A stretch of DNA of 38,579 bases from a virus. The translations under genes were made by a program, and so were the position numbers. The stretch is taken from the IMG/VR virus record IMGVR_UViG_3300025009_000042, positions 1 to 38,579 of that record; one strand, 5' to 3'. The notes beneath the pieces were generated by a model that was not told the origin of the DNA, did no database searches, and saw only the letters and a program-made list of their open reading frames with translations. Below are positions 15,138 to 23,112 of the stretch, piece after piece; the first letter of the stretch is position 1; every line of letters starts with the position of its first letter.

Positions 15138-15873
15138 CGAGTTAGTGAAAGCAGAAACCTATCTTCCTGCCGTGAATGGTGCAAACAGCCTAGCGGAAGT
15201 CTTCGCCGAGGAAATGGACGGGTTGAAATTCTCTTTTGAGCGGGTGAAGATCCCTAGCGGCGGCATGACGGCGTTCCAAGTGCCAGGTGACGATCCGGCA
15301 AACCCGGACATTCTGAAGGAGATTATGGGCGTGATCGTAGACGATCACAATGTGAATGCCTTTTGGTTTGACGACTACACGGGTGCCAATAACCCGCCGG
15401 ATTGTAGTAGTATAGATGGCAAGACGGGCACGGTGCGGGACCCTGTCGAGGTTGTGGCGTGTAATAGCTGTCCCAATAACCAATGGGGGAGCGATCCAAA
15501 AGGCGGCAAGGGCAAGGCGTGCAAGAATATGAGGCGCGTGTACATTCTACCTTTTGGACAAGTCTTCCCGCTACTCCTGACGGTTCCACCGACGGGTATG
15601 GCGAACTTTTCAGACTTCAAATCCAAAAGGATTGTGGGCAAGGGTCGCCGAAGTTACGAAGTTATTACCAAAGTGGCGCTAGTCCAGGACAAGTCTAATG
15701 GCGGGATTACCTACAGCAAGCCGACCTTTGCGGTGGCGAGTGAACTTCCGCAGGAGGACAAGCTGGCGCTGGCTGAGTTTAGCCGGCAGATCAAGAGCTT
15801 TACTCGTGAGGTAGCAATTGGGGCAGACGATTACGACGAGGCGCCGAAGGATAGCAACGAAAGTCCTATGTAA
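15130..15873 (+). CDS. Putative phage ssDNA-binding protein with Cys cluster
   Basis: 247 aa. A beta-rich N-terminus (ERVKIPSGGMTAFQVPG) is followed by a Cys cluster typical of a Bacillota phage family: PPDCSSIDGKTG, then CNSCPNNQWGSD, then KGKACKNMRRVYILPFG. The C-terminus is acidic (DDYDEAPKDSNESPM), as in single-strand binding proteins that recruit partners. It precedes the primase-helicase. Role as SSB is a family-level inference. Confidence 0.65.
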   Translation: MSNELVKAETYLPAVNGANSLAEVFAEEMDGLKFSFERVKIPSGGMTAFQVPGDDPANPDILKEIMGVIVDDHNVNAFWFDDYTGANNPPDCSSIDGKTGTVRDPVEVVACNSCPNNQWGSDPKGGKGKACKNMRRVYILPFGQVFPLLLTVPPTGMANFSDFKSKRIVGKGRRSYEVITKVALVQDKSNGGITYSKPTFAVASELPQEDKLALAEFSRQIKSFTREVAIGADDYDEAPKDSNESPM

Positions 15874-15918
15874 TGCCAGGGCGCCGCGCCGCCCTTCAAA
15901 AGGGGGCAGGATTCAGAT

Positions 15919-18450
15919 TTGGAGAATGACTTATTTGGAGAAATAGACCGACGCATCGATTGGCGGGCGTTTTACAGCCAACATTTACAGAAGATTAAGA
16001 CGATTAATAACGACCATATTAACGCACTATGTCCTTTTCATAGCGAGAAAACAGGCAGCTTTAGCGTAAGCATAAAAAATGGCACGTATCACTGTTTTGG
16101 ATGCAACGAGGACGGCAACGCCTTAACATTCCTCCAGAAATCGGCGGGAATGACCAAGGACGCCGCCCTGGACCATCTCAAAAACGCCGCTGGTATCACT
16201 AATGAAAAAGCGGACAAGCACCCAGCGGCGCGAAAGCAGGCAAAGTACACTTTGGAGGATTACGCCACAGAGAAATTTTTGCCAGCAGACGCGCTAGAAG
16301 GCACCTTTAAGGCCGCAGATAAGGGGTTAGGTATAATCCTGCCATACATGGACGAGAGCGGGGCTATTACGGCCACTAGGCAGCGCTACCATGGTAAGAA
16401 GTTTAGCTGGACGAAAGGATCTAAAACGAGTTTATACGGGCTTTGGCTTTTGGATAGGGCACGCTCAAAGGGATTTGTGATTCTAGTCGAGGGTGAGAGC
16501 GACACACAAACTCTGGTGCTGCACGAATTCCCAGCGTTGGGAGTACCAGGGGCCACGACATTCCAGGCCGAGTGGGTCAAGTACTTGGAAGGGTTAGACG
16601 TATACCTGCATAACGAAGGTGACGCCGGCGGCGAGTCGTTTATGAGACAGACGTGCGAGAGGTTAGCAAGTGCAAGATTTGCGGGTAAGGTGTACGAGAT
16701 CCAAAGTATCGGTGGCAAGGATCCAAATGAGATGCTCAAGGCCGACGTAGCCACGTTTGTGCAGCGCTGGGCCGAGGTTATGGCCACGGCCCGCCCTTTG
16801 GACATCAAGGCGCAGGCCGTAAAGGCTATGGAGGCGATACCAGGCCAGCCGGTGCATTTACGGATCCCGCCAGGATGGCGAGTGGATGAGCGAGGCATTT
16901 GGGTGATTGATGATAATGGCCGAGTGCTAGTATGCCCGGTGCCTGTGCTTTTATCCAAAAGGCTCAGGTCTATCGAAACCGGCGAAGAAAAAATTGAGTT
17001 TGTCTATCTCAGGGAGGGCACTTGGCACAGAGTCATTACGATGCGGAGCGTACTATTTCAGGCCCGGAACATAGGTATTTTAGCAGACAAGGGATTACCA
17101 GTAACGAGTGAAACCGCTCGAAAGCTAGTCAAATTCCTGGGCGAGCTGGAGGCCGAAAATCTCGACCTTTTGGATGTAGCCAAGGCTGTAGACCATTTGG
17201 GGTGGATTGACGGTAAGCGCTTTTTACCGGGGTTAGCCGAGGACGTGGAGCTGGATATTGATCCAAGTATGTCTATGCTGGCCGGATCCTACCACCAGAG
17301 CGGAACAATGGAGGGGTGGACCGAGGCCATGGTCCTACAGCGCAGCAGACAGATCCCGCGCCTGATGCTGGCGGCAAGCCTGGCGGCGCCATTACTGCAC
17401 CTACTTAATCACAGGGTCTTTCTGGTCCATAGCTGGGGGCCGAGCCGAGGCGGTAAAACTGCCGCACTCAAGGGCGCGCTGAGCGTTTGGGGAGACCCGG
17501 AGGGATTAGTCGCGAACTTTAACGCCACCAAGGTAGGGCTTGAGCGCCTGGCGGCCTTTTACTCAGACCTACCGCTTGGTATTGATGAGCGGCAGGTCGT
17601 CGGCGATAAGCAGAGTTTCGTCGAGTCGCTTGTATACCTGTTAGGTATGGGAAAAGGTAAGACCCGCGGCGCCAAGGGTGGAGGACTCCAAAATACAAAA
17701 GCATGGCGCACGATTGTACTAACCACAGGCGAAGAGCCACTAAGTAACGATTCGAGCGCCACAGGGGTCAAGACGCGCGTACTGGAGCTATGGGGGCAAC
17801 CCTTTAATTGTGAGGCAGACGCGCGGAAAATGCACGGTTTGAGCGGGCAGCACTTTGGACACTCCGGGCCAGACTTCGTGCGACGGATCCAAAGCCAGGA
17901 AAGGAATGATCCGGGCCGACTACGCAAGGATTACGATGCTCTGGCTGAATACCTCCAGGGCGAGGCACCGCAGGCCATGGGGAGCCATATCACGGCGCTA
18001 GCAGTATGTTGTTTAGCCGATTTCTATTCAAGCCAATGGTACTTTGAATTAGATGAACCAAGCGCACAGGCCGAGTCGTTAGCGCTTGCAAGTGTTACCC
18101 TGGCGCAGATGGAAACCGCAGCGGATACGGATTACGCGACCAGGGCTATGGAATGGATCGAAAGCTGGATTAGTCAAAACATTAACAAGTTCAAAGGCCA
18201 CGAAGTCGGCGAAAAATACGGAGAACTCCAGCTGAATGAACACCGCGTCTGGATCCTACCGAGCGCAATCGAGCCGGCGCTCAGGGCAGCTAATTTTAAC
18301 CCGCGCCGCGTATGGCAGGATCTAAAGGATAGCGGCAATTTGGAAGTTGAAGATGGACGCAGCAGGAAAATGGTTAGAATGGACGGACGCAGCGTGAGGG
18401 TGATTGTGCTAATTTTGGATAGAAACGCAGAAAAGGACGGATTTTTCTAA
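15919..18450 (+). CDS. Primase-helicase (CHC2 zinc finger, Toprim, DUF927 ATPase)
   Basis: 843 aa from a TTG within a TTTGGAG word. N-terminal zinc finger CPFHSEKTGSFSV...CFGC (residues ~37-60), Toprim-like region VILVEGESDTQTL near residue 190, then a DUF927-type ATPase with Walker A SWGPSRGGKTAALKG near residue 511. The combination primes DNA synthesis and unwinds at the fork. It is likely the main replication enzyme of this genome, since no DNA polymerase was recognised. The P-loop is intact here. GGGGGCAGG precedes the start. Confidence 0.88.
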   Translation: MENDLFGEIDRRIDWRAFYSQHLQKIKTINNDHINALCPFHSEKTGSFSVSIKNGTYHCFGCNEDGNALTFLQKSAGMTKDAALDHLKNAAGITNEKADKHPAARKQAKYTLEDYATEKFLPADALEGTFKAADKGLGIILPYMDESGAITATRQRYHGKKFSWTKGSKTSLYGLWLLDRARSKGFVILVEGESDTQTLVLHEFPALGVPGATTFQAEWVKYLEGLDVYLHNEGDAGGESFMRQTCERLASARFAGKVYEIQSIGGKDPNEMLKADVATFVQRWAEVMATARPLDIKAQAVKAMEAIPGQPVHLRIPPGWRVDERGIWVIDDNGRVLVCPVPVLLSKRLRSIETGEEKIEFVYLREGTWHRVITMRSVLFQARNIGILADKGLPVTSETARKLVKFLGELEAENLDLLDVAKAVDHLGWIDGKRFLPGLAEDVELDIDPSMSMLAGSYHQSGTMEGWTEAMVLQRSRQIPRLMLAASLAAPLLHLLNHRVFLVHSWGPSRGGKTAALKGALSVWGDPEGLVANFNATKVGLERLAAFYSDLPLGIDERQVVGDKQSFVESLVYLLGMGKGKTRGAKGGGLQNTKAWRTIVLTTGEEPLSNDSSATGVKTRVLELWGQPFNCEADARKMHGLSGQHFGHSGPDFVRRIQSQERNDPGRLRKDYDALAEYLQGEAPQAMGSHITALAVCCLADFYSSQWYFELDEPSAQAESLALASVTLAQMETAADTDYATRAMEWIESWISQNINKFKGHEVGEKYGELQLNEHRVWILPSAIEPALRAANFNPRRVWQDLKDSGNLEVEDGRSRKMVRMDGRSVRVIVLILDRNAEKDGFF

Positions 18451-18507
18451 AACTGACTACATGAAAAAGGCTAAAACGGAGCAATTCAAAAGAGAGGATT
18501 TGGAACG

Positions 18508-19152
18508 ATGTTTAGTTTTGACCCTTGGGATGAAAAATCAAAGAATGAAGAGGCATTAAAAATGCAAAGGTATGACTTTGGTGAATTTATGGGGAGATAT
18601 ACAATCTTGGATGAGCTAGATATTTTTGACGCATTGGAAGACCTGCCGGACCTAGGGCCAGGCGGCCCATGGCTGGCAGGCTGTGCGATCCGCCGAACGC
18701 TTTTAGGCACGCCATTAGACTCAGACCTGGATTTCTTCTTTGCAAATGAGGGCCAGCTATCAGATTTTAGGACCAAATTACTAGCAATGGGAGCGAGTAA
18801 AGTCTCTAGTAATGACCACGTAGAGACCTACAGCACGAGAGATCGCCTTATCCAACTCGTTAAGATTGGTTTTTATGCGTCGGCTGAGGAAGTCTTGGAC
18901 AGTTTTGATTTTACTATTACCCAATTGGCCTATGACGGGAAAGACTTAATCGTTGGTGAGTTTACGCTTTGGGATTTAGCGCGGAAGAAATTGGCGCTGC
19001 ATAAGTTGACTTTTGGAGTGGCCACAATGCGGAGATTACTAAAATATGTAAAACAAGACTTTACTGCCTGCGCTGGAGTAATGGCGAGCATACTGGAGGC
19101 CGTGGTAGCTGATCCAACGACAATCCAAAGGGAGACCTACTACGTTGATTAA
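18508..19152 (+). CDS. Nucleotidyltransferase-fold phage protein
   Basis: 214 aa, ATG after AGAGAGGA. The segment GGPWLAGCAIRRTLLGTPLD followed by SDLDFFF has the 'G.....L....D.D.FF' pattern of pol-beta-type nucleotidyltransferases. A second strand SFDFTITQLAYDGKDL follows, then LHKLTFGVATMRRLLKYVKQ. Similar proteins occur in Bacillota and other phages, substrate unknown. It lies between the primase and the origin. Confidence 0.6.
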   Translation: MFSFDPWDEKSKNEEALKMQRYDFGEFMGRYTILDELDIFDALEDLPDLGPGGPWLAGCAIRRTLLGTPLDSDLDFFFANEGQLSDFRTKLLAMGASKVSSNDHVETYSTRDRLIQLVKIGFYASAEEVLDSFDFTITQLAYDGKDLIVGEFTLWDLARKKLALHKLTFGVATMRRLLKYVKQDFTACAGVMASILEAVVADPTTIQRETYYVD

Positions 19153-19345
19153 TGGCTTAAAATGAAATCGTGCTAATATTCAGAATTGTTTAAAGTGGAA
19201 ACAAAGGAAACATTGTGGAAACACTTGTGGAAACATCAAAAGTGAGTATTCATGCGCCTTTGAGGGCTATTTTATAGAATGTTTCCAGTGTTTCCACTAA
19301 TTTTAAGGTATCCGTAAGAACTTTATTTTTTTTCACAAAACACCC

Positions 19346-19404
19346 CAGGTTTACAATAATATAAATCATATAGTGACCATACTATAAATGTTATTGTAAA
19401 CCTG
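19346..19404. promoter_or_regulatory. 14-bp inverted repeat with inner palindrome in the origin
   Basis: CAGGTTTACAATAA (19346-19359) and its exact complement TTATTGTAAACCTG (19391-19404) flank a 31-bp AT-rich spacer. The spacer holds TATAGT-gaccat-ACTATA (19369-19386). Likely a binding site for an initiator or regulator, or a structured RNA. Confidence 0.6.
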
Positions 19405-19477
19405 ACCTAAAAGTTAAAACATAATAATATACAAGATGGGTGTTTTTTAGTGGAAACATCGGAAACAAATCCGCAAA

Positions 19478-19580
19478 CCCTTGGGGCAGTAGGGATACAG
19501 GGTTTTCCAAAGTGGAAACACAGCGGAAACAAGTGGAAACATTTTAGCGCCCAAAACCCTGTATCCCTTGGGGCAGTAGG
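19478..19580. repeat. Direct and inverted repeats flanking an iteron cluster
   Basis: CCCTTGGGGCAGTAGG occurs at 19478-19493 and 19565-19580. GGGATACAGGGTTTT (19492-19506) is the exact inverted complement of 19553-19567. Three iteron units lie between the arms. The structure can fold into a large stem-loop within the origin. Confidence 0.75.
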
Positions 19581-19683
19581 AACACAGAAATTGTGTGAAG
19601 TGGAAACAACATATTTTTCCAGTTGATTTTTAGGCAGTTATCCACAGATTTTATGCAGTTATCCACAGGAGGTGCGTATAATC

Positions 19684-20121
19684 TTGTCATTGTCAGACAA
19701 TTTAGGTAAGCAAACCGCCATTTTTGGCGAGGAAAAACCAGCGCCGGAGACCCCAAAAGGTGAACCTGTTGTTTTTGGAGCAAAAACTGTAAGTATGGGC
19801 CGAGAATTTACGGATCCACAGCCAGACCTGGGAAAGGAACACAAAGACGGCCCGCTTTGGGCGCAACTTTTGGCCACAGCCTACGCTAAGTCGCCGATCT
19901 TATGCGGATCATTACACGGATTTCGCTGCATGGGAACGAAAATCCAAAAAGGCACAAGCGGGGGATACGTTATAAGGCCCGTATTGGGTCCTATGACGTG
20001 GACAAGCGCCAGGGAGTACGAAAGGGACCGGGAACGATACCTAAGACCCTACGCAGCCGAAATTGCGGCGCTGCTAGGGGAATTAATTGAGTGGGAGAGT
20101 ACGAATGGGAATAAAGGATGA
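19684..20121 (+). CDS. Unknown protein next to the origin
   Basis: 145 aa from the TTG at 19684, nine bases after AGGAGGTG that overlaps the second DnaA box; a GTG at 19672 lies inside the ribosome site. N-terminus Pro/Glu-rich (EEKPAPETPKGEPVVFG), the middle has GPLWAQLLATAYAKSPILCG, and the C-terminus is a charged helix (REYERDRERYLRPYAAEI). No initiator motif can be recognised, but its place beside the origin makes it a candidate replication factor. It overlaps the next gene. Confidence 0.45.
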   Translation: MSLSDNLGKQTAIFGEEKPAPETPKGEPVVFGAKTVSMGREFTDPQPDLGKEHKDGPLWAQLLATAYAKSPILCGSLHGFRCMGTKIQKGTSGGYVIRPVLGPMTWTSAREYERDRERYLRPYAAEIAALLGELIEWESTNGNKG

Positions 20122-20747
20122 TTATTTAATTCAAAAGATAAGCTATAAGCAGGCTATGGAAATTGTTATAGAAAATCATTACCTACACAGAAAGGCGCCT
20201 TGTTCGTATGCTTTTGGGTTGATCGAAAGGGTAAGCATGGAGATAATTGGTGTCGTTGTATATGGAAAACCGGCTAGTCCTTCATTGTGCAAGGGGATAT
20301 GCGGGAATAATGAATCAAGCAACGTTGGCGAACTTACTAGGCTTTGGATAAAAGATGGGACACCAAAAAACGTGGAGAGCTTCTTGATAGGAAATACTAT
20401 TCAGTTAGTTAGCTATGACATATTGGTATCGTTTGCTGAGATAATGCAAGGGCATACAGGGATTGTATATCAGGCAACAAACTGGATATACACGGGACTT
20501 TCCGCAAAGCATGTTCAGTGGGTATATGACGGACTAGGGAATGCCCATTCTAGACACTGGGCAAAAGAGTATGGAGGCGTAAAAAAAGGCCAAAGAAATA
20601 CTTGGGGACAAGTTAACATCAGCAGAGCGACCACGTAAGCACAGGTATATATTTTTTAATTGCAACCGAAAGAGAAAAAAGGAACTTATGGCGAAATTGA
20701 AATATAAAATTTTGCCATACCCGAAGAAGGAGGAGAGTGCGAAGTGA
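20105..20747 (+). CDS. mom: Mom-like DNA modification protein, frame broken at an A7 run
   Basis: Start at the ATG 20105. Conserved Mom-family blocks are clear: ENHYLHRKAPCSYAFGL, then GVVVYGKPASPSLCKGICG, ELTRLWIKDGTPKNVESFLI and GIVYQATNWIYTGL. Mom modifies adenines (in Mu, to a carbamoylmethyl form) and shields phage DNA from restriction. The open frame ends at 20638, but the true C-terminus (ERPRKHRYIFFN... ending LKYKILPYPKKEESAK) lies in the +1 frame to 20747. Losing one A from the seven-A run at 20582-20588 joins them (GGVKKAKEILGDK), giving 213 aa. It may be switched off, slippage-expressed, or a sequence error. Confidence 0.8.
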
Positions 20748-21028
20748 AAATTAATATAGGTGATTACTGCATTACTGGCGACGAATACCAAATGACACTT
20801 AATTTAAGGGCTATAAGCAGGGGGAAGAAAAGCGCCGGTAAGGAAATCCTTAAACCTTTAGCGTATTTTAGGACTATCGACCAGTGTATTAGCCATATTG
20901 TGCGCCGCAAGTTAGCAGAAACAGAGTCGAGCGACCTAAAAGGTGTAATAGACGAGCTAAAGCGCATTGAGGCAGGATTATACCAGGAACTAGGTTTAAC
21001 GCCACCAGCGGCAAATACGAGGCTGTGA
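20744..21028 (+). CDS. Unknown small protein
   Basis: 94 aa from a GTG overlapping the mom stop (GTGA), with GAAGGAGGAGAG upstream inside the mom 3' end. Strand-rich start (MKINIGDYCITGDEYQMTLN), then KEILKPLAYFRTIDQCISHI and a helical acidic end. Similar short proteins occur in Bacillota phage early regions; function unknown. Confidence 0.55.
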   Translation: MKINIGDYCITGDEYQMTLNLRAISRGKKSAGKEILKPLAYFRTIDQCISHIVRRKLAETESSDLKGVIDELKRIEAGLYQELGLTPPAANTRL

Positions 21029-21052
21029 TAGCGCTCTTGGAGGGGTAGACAA

Positions 21053-21256
21053 GTGCAGGAGAATAAGCGTAACCGCATACTGGAAACCAAGATTACAATG
21101 AATGACCGCGTTGTGTTTCGCTCAAGTGTTCCAAACAAGATTGTCTTTGTGTTAATGTCGCCAGTTTTAATATTTCTCTTTGGATTTATTTACCTGCCAG
21201 ATTTTTGGGATTATTGCTTTGATGTTAATTATGGAGGGCACCATGCAGGAAATTAG
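21053..21256 (+). CDS. Small membrane protein, unknown
   Basis: 67 aa from a GTG after TTGGAGGGG. Basic start (MQENKRNRILETK), one membrane helix (FVLMSPVLIFLFGFIYLPDF) and a His/Asn end. It overlaps the VRR-NUC start by 14 bases, so its last codons hold the next ribosome site. Could act in exclusion or host control, but no evidence for this. Confidence 0.5.
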   Translation: MQENKRNRILETKITMNDRVVFRSSVPNKIVFVLMSPVLIFLFGFIYLPDFWDYCFDVNYGGHHAGN

Positions 21257-21536
21257 TATCGTCAAATCAATTCTAAAATACCTAAACTCACAACCCGACT
21301 GCAAGGCGATCAAGACCCACGGCGGCATATATGGAGCCGGGCAGGCAGACATTACCGGGTGCTACAAAGGGCGCAGAATCGAGATCGAGGTTAAGCGCCC
21401 AGGGTATGAACCCACGAGGCTACAAGCGGCAATTTTGGAGCAATGGCGAGCCGCCGGGGCGCTGTGTGGATGCGCTCATTCCTTGGATGAGGCGAAAGAA
21501 ATTTTAAAGGGGTGGAATGATTTTGGCACGCGGTAA
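21243..21536 (+). CDS. VRR-NUC domain nuclease
   Basis: 97 aa from the ATG at 21243 (GGAGGGC upstream); the open frame extends further upstream without a ribosome site. PD-(D/E)XK-type VRR-NUC blocks: THGGIYGAGQADITGCYKGR, then IEIEVKRPG, TRLQAAILEQWRAAGALCGC and AHSLDEA. The proline of the usual G.PD motif is replaced by Ala (GQAD), the catalytic D, E and K remain. Likely a Holliday-junction or branched-DNA nuclease used in phage replication. Confidence 0.88.
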   Translation: MQEISIVKSILKYLNSQPDCKAIKTHGGIYGAGQADITGCYKGRRIEIEVKRPGYEPTRLQAAILEQWRAAGALCGCAHSLDEAKEILKGWNDFGTR

Positions 21537-21831
21537 GAATTATGTCTTCGTTTTCCCGCGCATTAACTTTGCGGATACAAACACGATTGATAAACAAATG
21601 GACCATATATGCACAGAGGTAGTCGAGGCCATGCAGGAGGTTGGAAAGTGCGACAATGAGGCCCTAGCGATTGAGCTTTTGGACGTTATACATTCGACAG
21701 AGACGGCCTTGCGGATTCTAAAGGAGAGACACTGGATCGATCTAAATAGCGTTAAGGAAAAAGTGATTATCAAAAATGAACTGCGCGGATATTACCCAGT
21801 AGATGGCAAGCGGACCAGAACGCGGAAGTAG
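21517..21831 (+). CDS. MazG-like nucleotide pyrophosphohydrolase
   Basis: 104 aa from an ATG after AAGGGG, overlapping the nuclease gene. The helical core HICTEVVEAMQEVGKCDNEA followed by LAIELLDVIHSTETALRIL shows the paired EE..E and E..D motifs of all-alpha NTP pyrophosphatases (MazG/dUTPase-2 type). It would remove modified or excess nucleotides. Assigned from the motif spacing, moderate certainty. Confidence 0.65.
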   Translation: MILARGKNYVFVFPRINFADTNTIDKQMDHICTEVVEAMQEVGKCDNEALAIELLDVIHSTETALRILKERHWIDLNSVKEKVIIKNELRGYYPVDGKRTRTRK

Positions 21832-21845
21832 AGGAGGTGGCAGGC

Positions 21846-22082
21846 TTGAAGATACGGTGTATCAAAGATGTGGTGATGAGCGAGACGGGCGAAAAAGCTT
21901 TTACAGAGGGTAAGGTGTATAACGGATATTACTATAAGGGCCGATTCTCCATGGCGCCAGGAAGGAGTATTTTGTGCGCCAAGAATGATATGGGTGAGCG
22001 GCACTATATCAAGTCGCCTGGAGCGTATAACTTAGACAAGTTCTTTTCGAGTCATTTCGTTCTCGTGAGTAAAGGAGAGTGA
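21846..22082 (+). CDS. Small unknown protein (DUF6501-like shape)
   Basis: 78 aa from the TTG at 21846, after GAGGAGGTGGCAGG; a GTG at 21837 is part of that site. Sequence MKIRCIKDVVMSETGEKAFT, then GKVYNGYYYKGRFSM and a C-terminal KFFSSHFVLVSKGE. The 'C.......F..GK.Y' start and 'F..F..HF' end recur in many small phage proteins of about this size, all without known function. The family label is only a resemblance. Confidence 0.5.
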   Translation: MKIRCIKDVVMSETGEKAFTEGKVYNGYYYKGRFSMAPGRSILCAKNDMGERHYIKSPGAYNLDKFFSSHFVLVSKGE

Positions 22083-22089
22083 TAGCCCT

Positions 22090-22542
22090 TTGGAGAGAGT
22101 GAGTATACCGAGGCCAATCTTTCAATTTGTCGAGTACAAGCTCAGGAACTACAAGGCCAATAAGGCATTAATCCAAGGTGCTAGTGAGCGAAGGGAGAAT
22201 ATACTCATGCGCGGCAGGCGAAAGCGACACGCACGCGCATACATCGTATCTAGTATTGAAAACGTACCCACAAGCGGATCAAACCAGACCAGCCGCCGAG
22301 TGGTAGCGCTGATCTTGGAAGAAGAACGAGCGGTACTACTGGCGCCCTGGGTGGACGTTATCGAGCAGACGTTGGACAGAATGAGCCCAATGGATCGAAT
22401 GTTGATAAAGTTAAAGTATTTCGAGGCGCGATACAACGATAAGGGTATAGTTATGCAATTGCCGATGTCGGAGCGTAGCTATTACCGTAGAAAAGCGGTA
22501 CTGATCGGCGAGTTTGCGCGGGCCTTTGGGTTGGTGGGATAG
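22090..22542 (+). CDS. ArpU/sigma-like late transcription regulator
   Basis: 150 aa from a TTG in a TTTGGAG word (a GTG at 22099 is possible). The C-terminal half, DRMSPMDRMLIKLKYFEARY then MQLPMSERSYYRRKAVLIGE, is a sigma region 4-like helix-turn-helix as in ArpU/RinA-type late regulators. It is the last sizeable gene before the packaging genes and their promoter near 23052, its expected target. Confidence 0.75.
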   Translation: MERVSIPRPIFQFVEYKLRNYKANKALIQGASERRENILMRGRRKRHARAYIVSSIENVPTSGSNQTSRRVVALILEEERAVLLAPWVDVIEQTLDRMSPMDRMLIKLKYFEARYNDKGIVMQLPMSERSYYRRKAVLIGEFARAFGLVG

Positions 22543-22543
22543 T

Positions 22544-22738
22544 ATGAGTCAAGCCAAAAAGCTGGAGAAGGAATACGAACGCGGCATAGCCGAGGGCACC
22601 GAGGGGGCGAACACGCTTTGGCACGCGGCACTGGAAAACACTAAGTATGTCGGACCGAAGACGCAACAACGGATACTAACCACGCTCAAGGAGATCGTAA
22701 GGGGCTACGTTGAGGCTGGGAAAGGCGGCAGCGCATGA
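22544..22738 (+). CDS. Small charged protein, unknown
   Basis: 64 aa from the ATG at 22544 just after the regulator's stop; GGTTGGTGGGA serves as ribosome site. Charged helical start (MSQAKKLEKEYERGIAEG), then TLKEIVRGYVEAGKGGSA. The stop overlaps the next ATG. No function recognised. Confidence 0.5.
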   Translation: MSQAKKLEKEYERGIAEGTEGANTLWHAALENTKYVGPKTQQRILTTLKEIVRGYVEAGKGGSA

Positions 22739-22818
22739 AGTGGTTTGTGCTTTGGATTGTGTTTGCGCTGGCCTGCTGGGCATTCGTTTACGGAGGGACA
22801 AAGGGCGATCCAGATTAA
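22735..22818 (+). CDS. Tiny membrane peptide (27 aa)
   Basis: ATG overlaps the preceding stop (ATGA). MKWFVLWIVFALACWAFVYG is a single membrane helix, followed by a charged end (GTKGDPD). Short coupled membrane peptides are common before phage packaging genes; role unknown. Confidence 0.5.
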   Translation: MKWFVLWIVFALACWAFVYGGTKGDPD

Positions 22819-22830
22819 GGAGGAGTACCA

Positions 22831-22908
22831 ATGACCGACGCACAGCGCGACGAATTGATATTGCAACTTTGGAGTAAGTACGTACCAGGTAAGCCAGTAG
22901 GGCAATAA
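22831..22908 (+). CDS. Tiny peptide (25 aa)
   Basis: ATG eight bases after AAGGAGGAG, one of the best ribosome sites in the region. MTDAQRDELILQLWSKYVPG looks like a single amphipathic helix; the end is KPVGQ. Real translation is supported only by the ribosome site and spacing. Last gene before a terminator. Confidence 0.45.
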   Translation: MTDAQRDELILQLWSKYVPGKPVGQ

Positions 22909-22968
22909 GATGGCAGGAAATCCAAGGGAAACAGTGTTATTATGTTAATATAGACATATTTAGGAGTC

Positions 22969-22994
22969 AGCGACGTTCAAAGCGCCGCTTTTTG
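22969..22994 (+). terminator. Terminator at the end of the early operon
   Basis: AGCGaCG (22969-22975) pairs with CGcCGCT (22983-22989) with one mismatch around a 7-base loop, followed by TTTTT. It closes the small-gene operon before the packaging promoter. Confidence 0.6.
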
Positions 22995-23007
22995 CATAGT
23001 TAGGGAG

Positions 23008-23080
23008 TATAAACAACAACAACACATTATTGTAATTTAATGTGAAGAATCTTGTCCAAAGTTAAAGTAGATTGTATTAT
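23008..23080 (+). promoter_or_regulatory. (AAC)n box copy 3 and packaging-operon promoter
   Basis: TATAAACAACAACAACA lies at 23008-23024. Downstream, TTGTCC (23052-23057), a 17-bp spacer and TATTAT (23075-23080) form a good promoter for the small terminase gene at 23113. The box may be an operator or the leader of another transcript. Confidence 0.6.
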
Positions 23081-23112
23081 TTAAATATAGATGTGAAGTG
23101 GGTGAATGAGTA

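Larger units (their letters stand above)
19195..19667. other. Putative replication origin: GTGGAAAC iterons and DnaA boxes
   Basis: A 530-bp gene-free stretch. GTGGAAAC occurs on the plus strand at 19195, 19215, 19227, 19450, 19512, 19533 and 19600, and inverted at 19290; near-copies (GGAAAC) lie at 19206, 19461, 19524 and inverted at 19281. Two perfect DnaA boxes TTATCCACA sit at 19638-19646 and 19659-19667 in the repeated context GCAGTTATCCACAG. AT-rich stretches (19321-19430) offer a melting region. This is the layout of an iteron-type theta origin. Confidence 0.75.

Noticed and set aside
19153-19683. CRISPR array in the repeat-rich region
   Set aside because: Units are only 8 bases with irregular spacing and mixed orientation; this is an iteron pattern.
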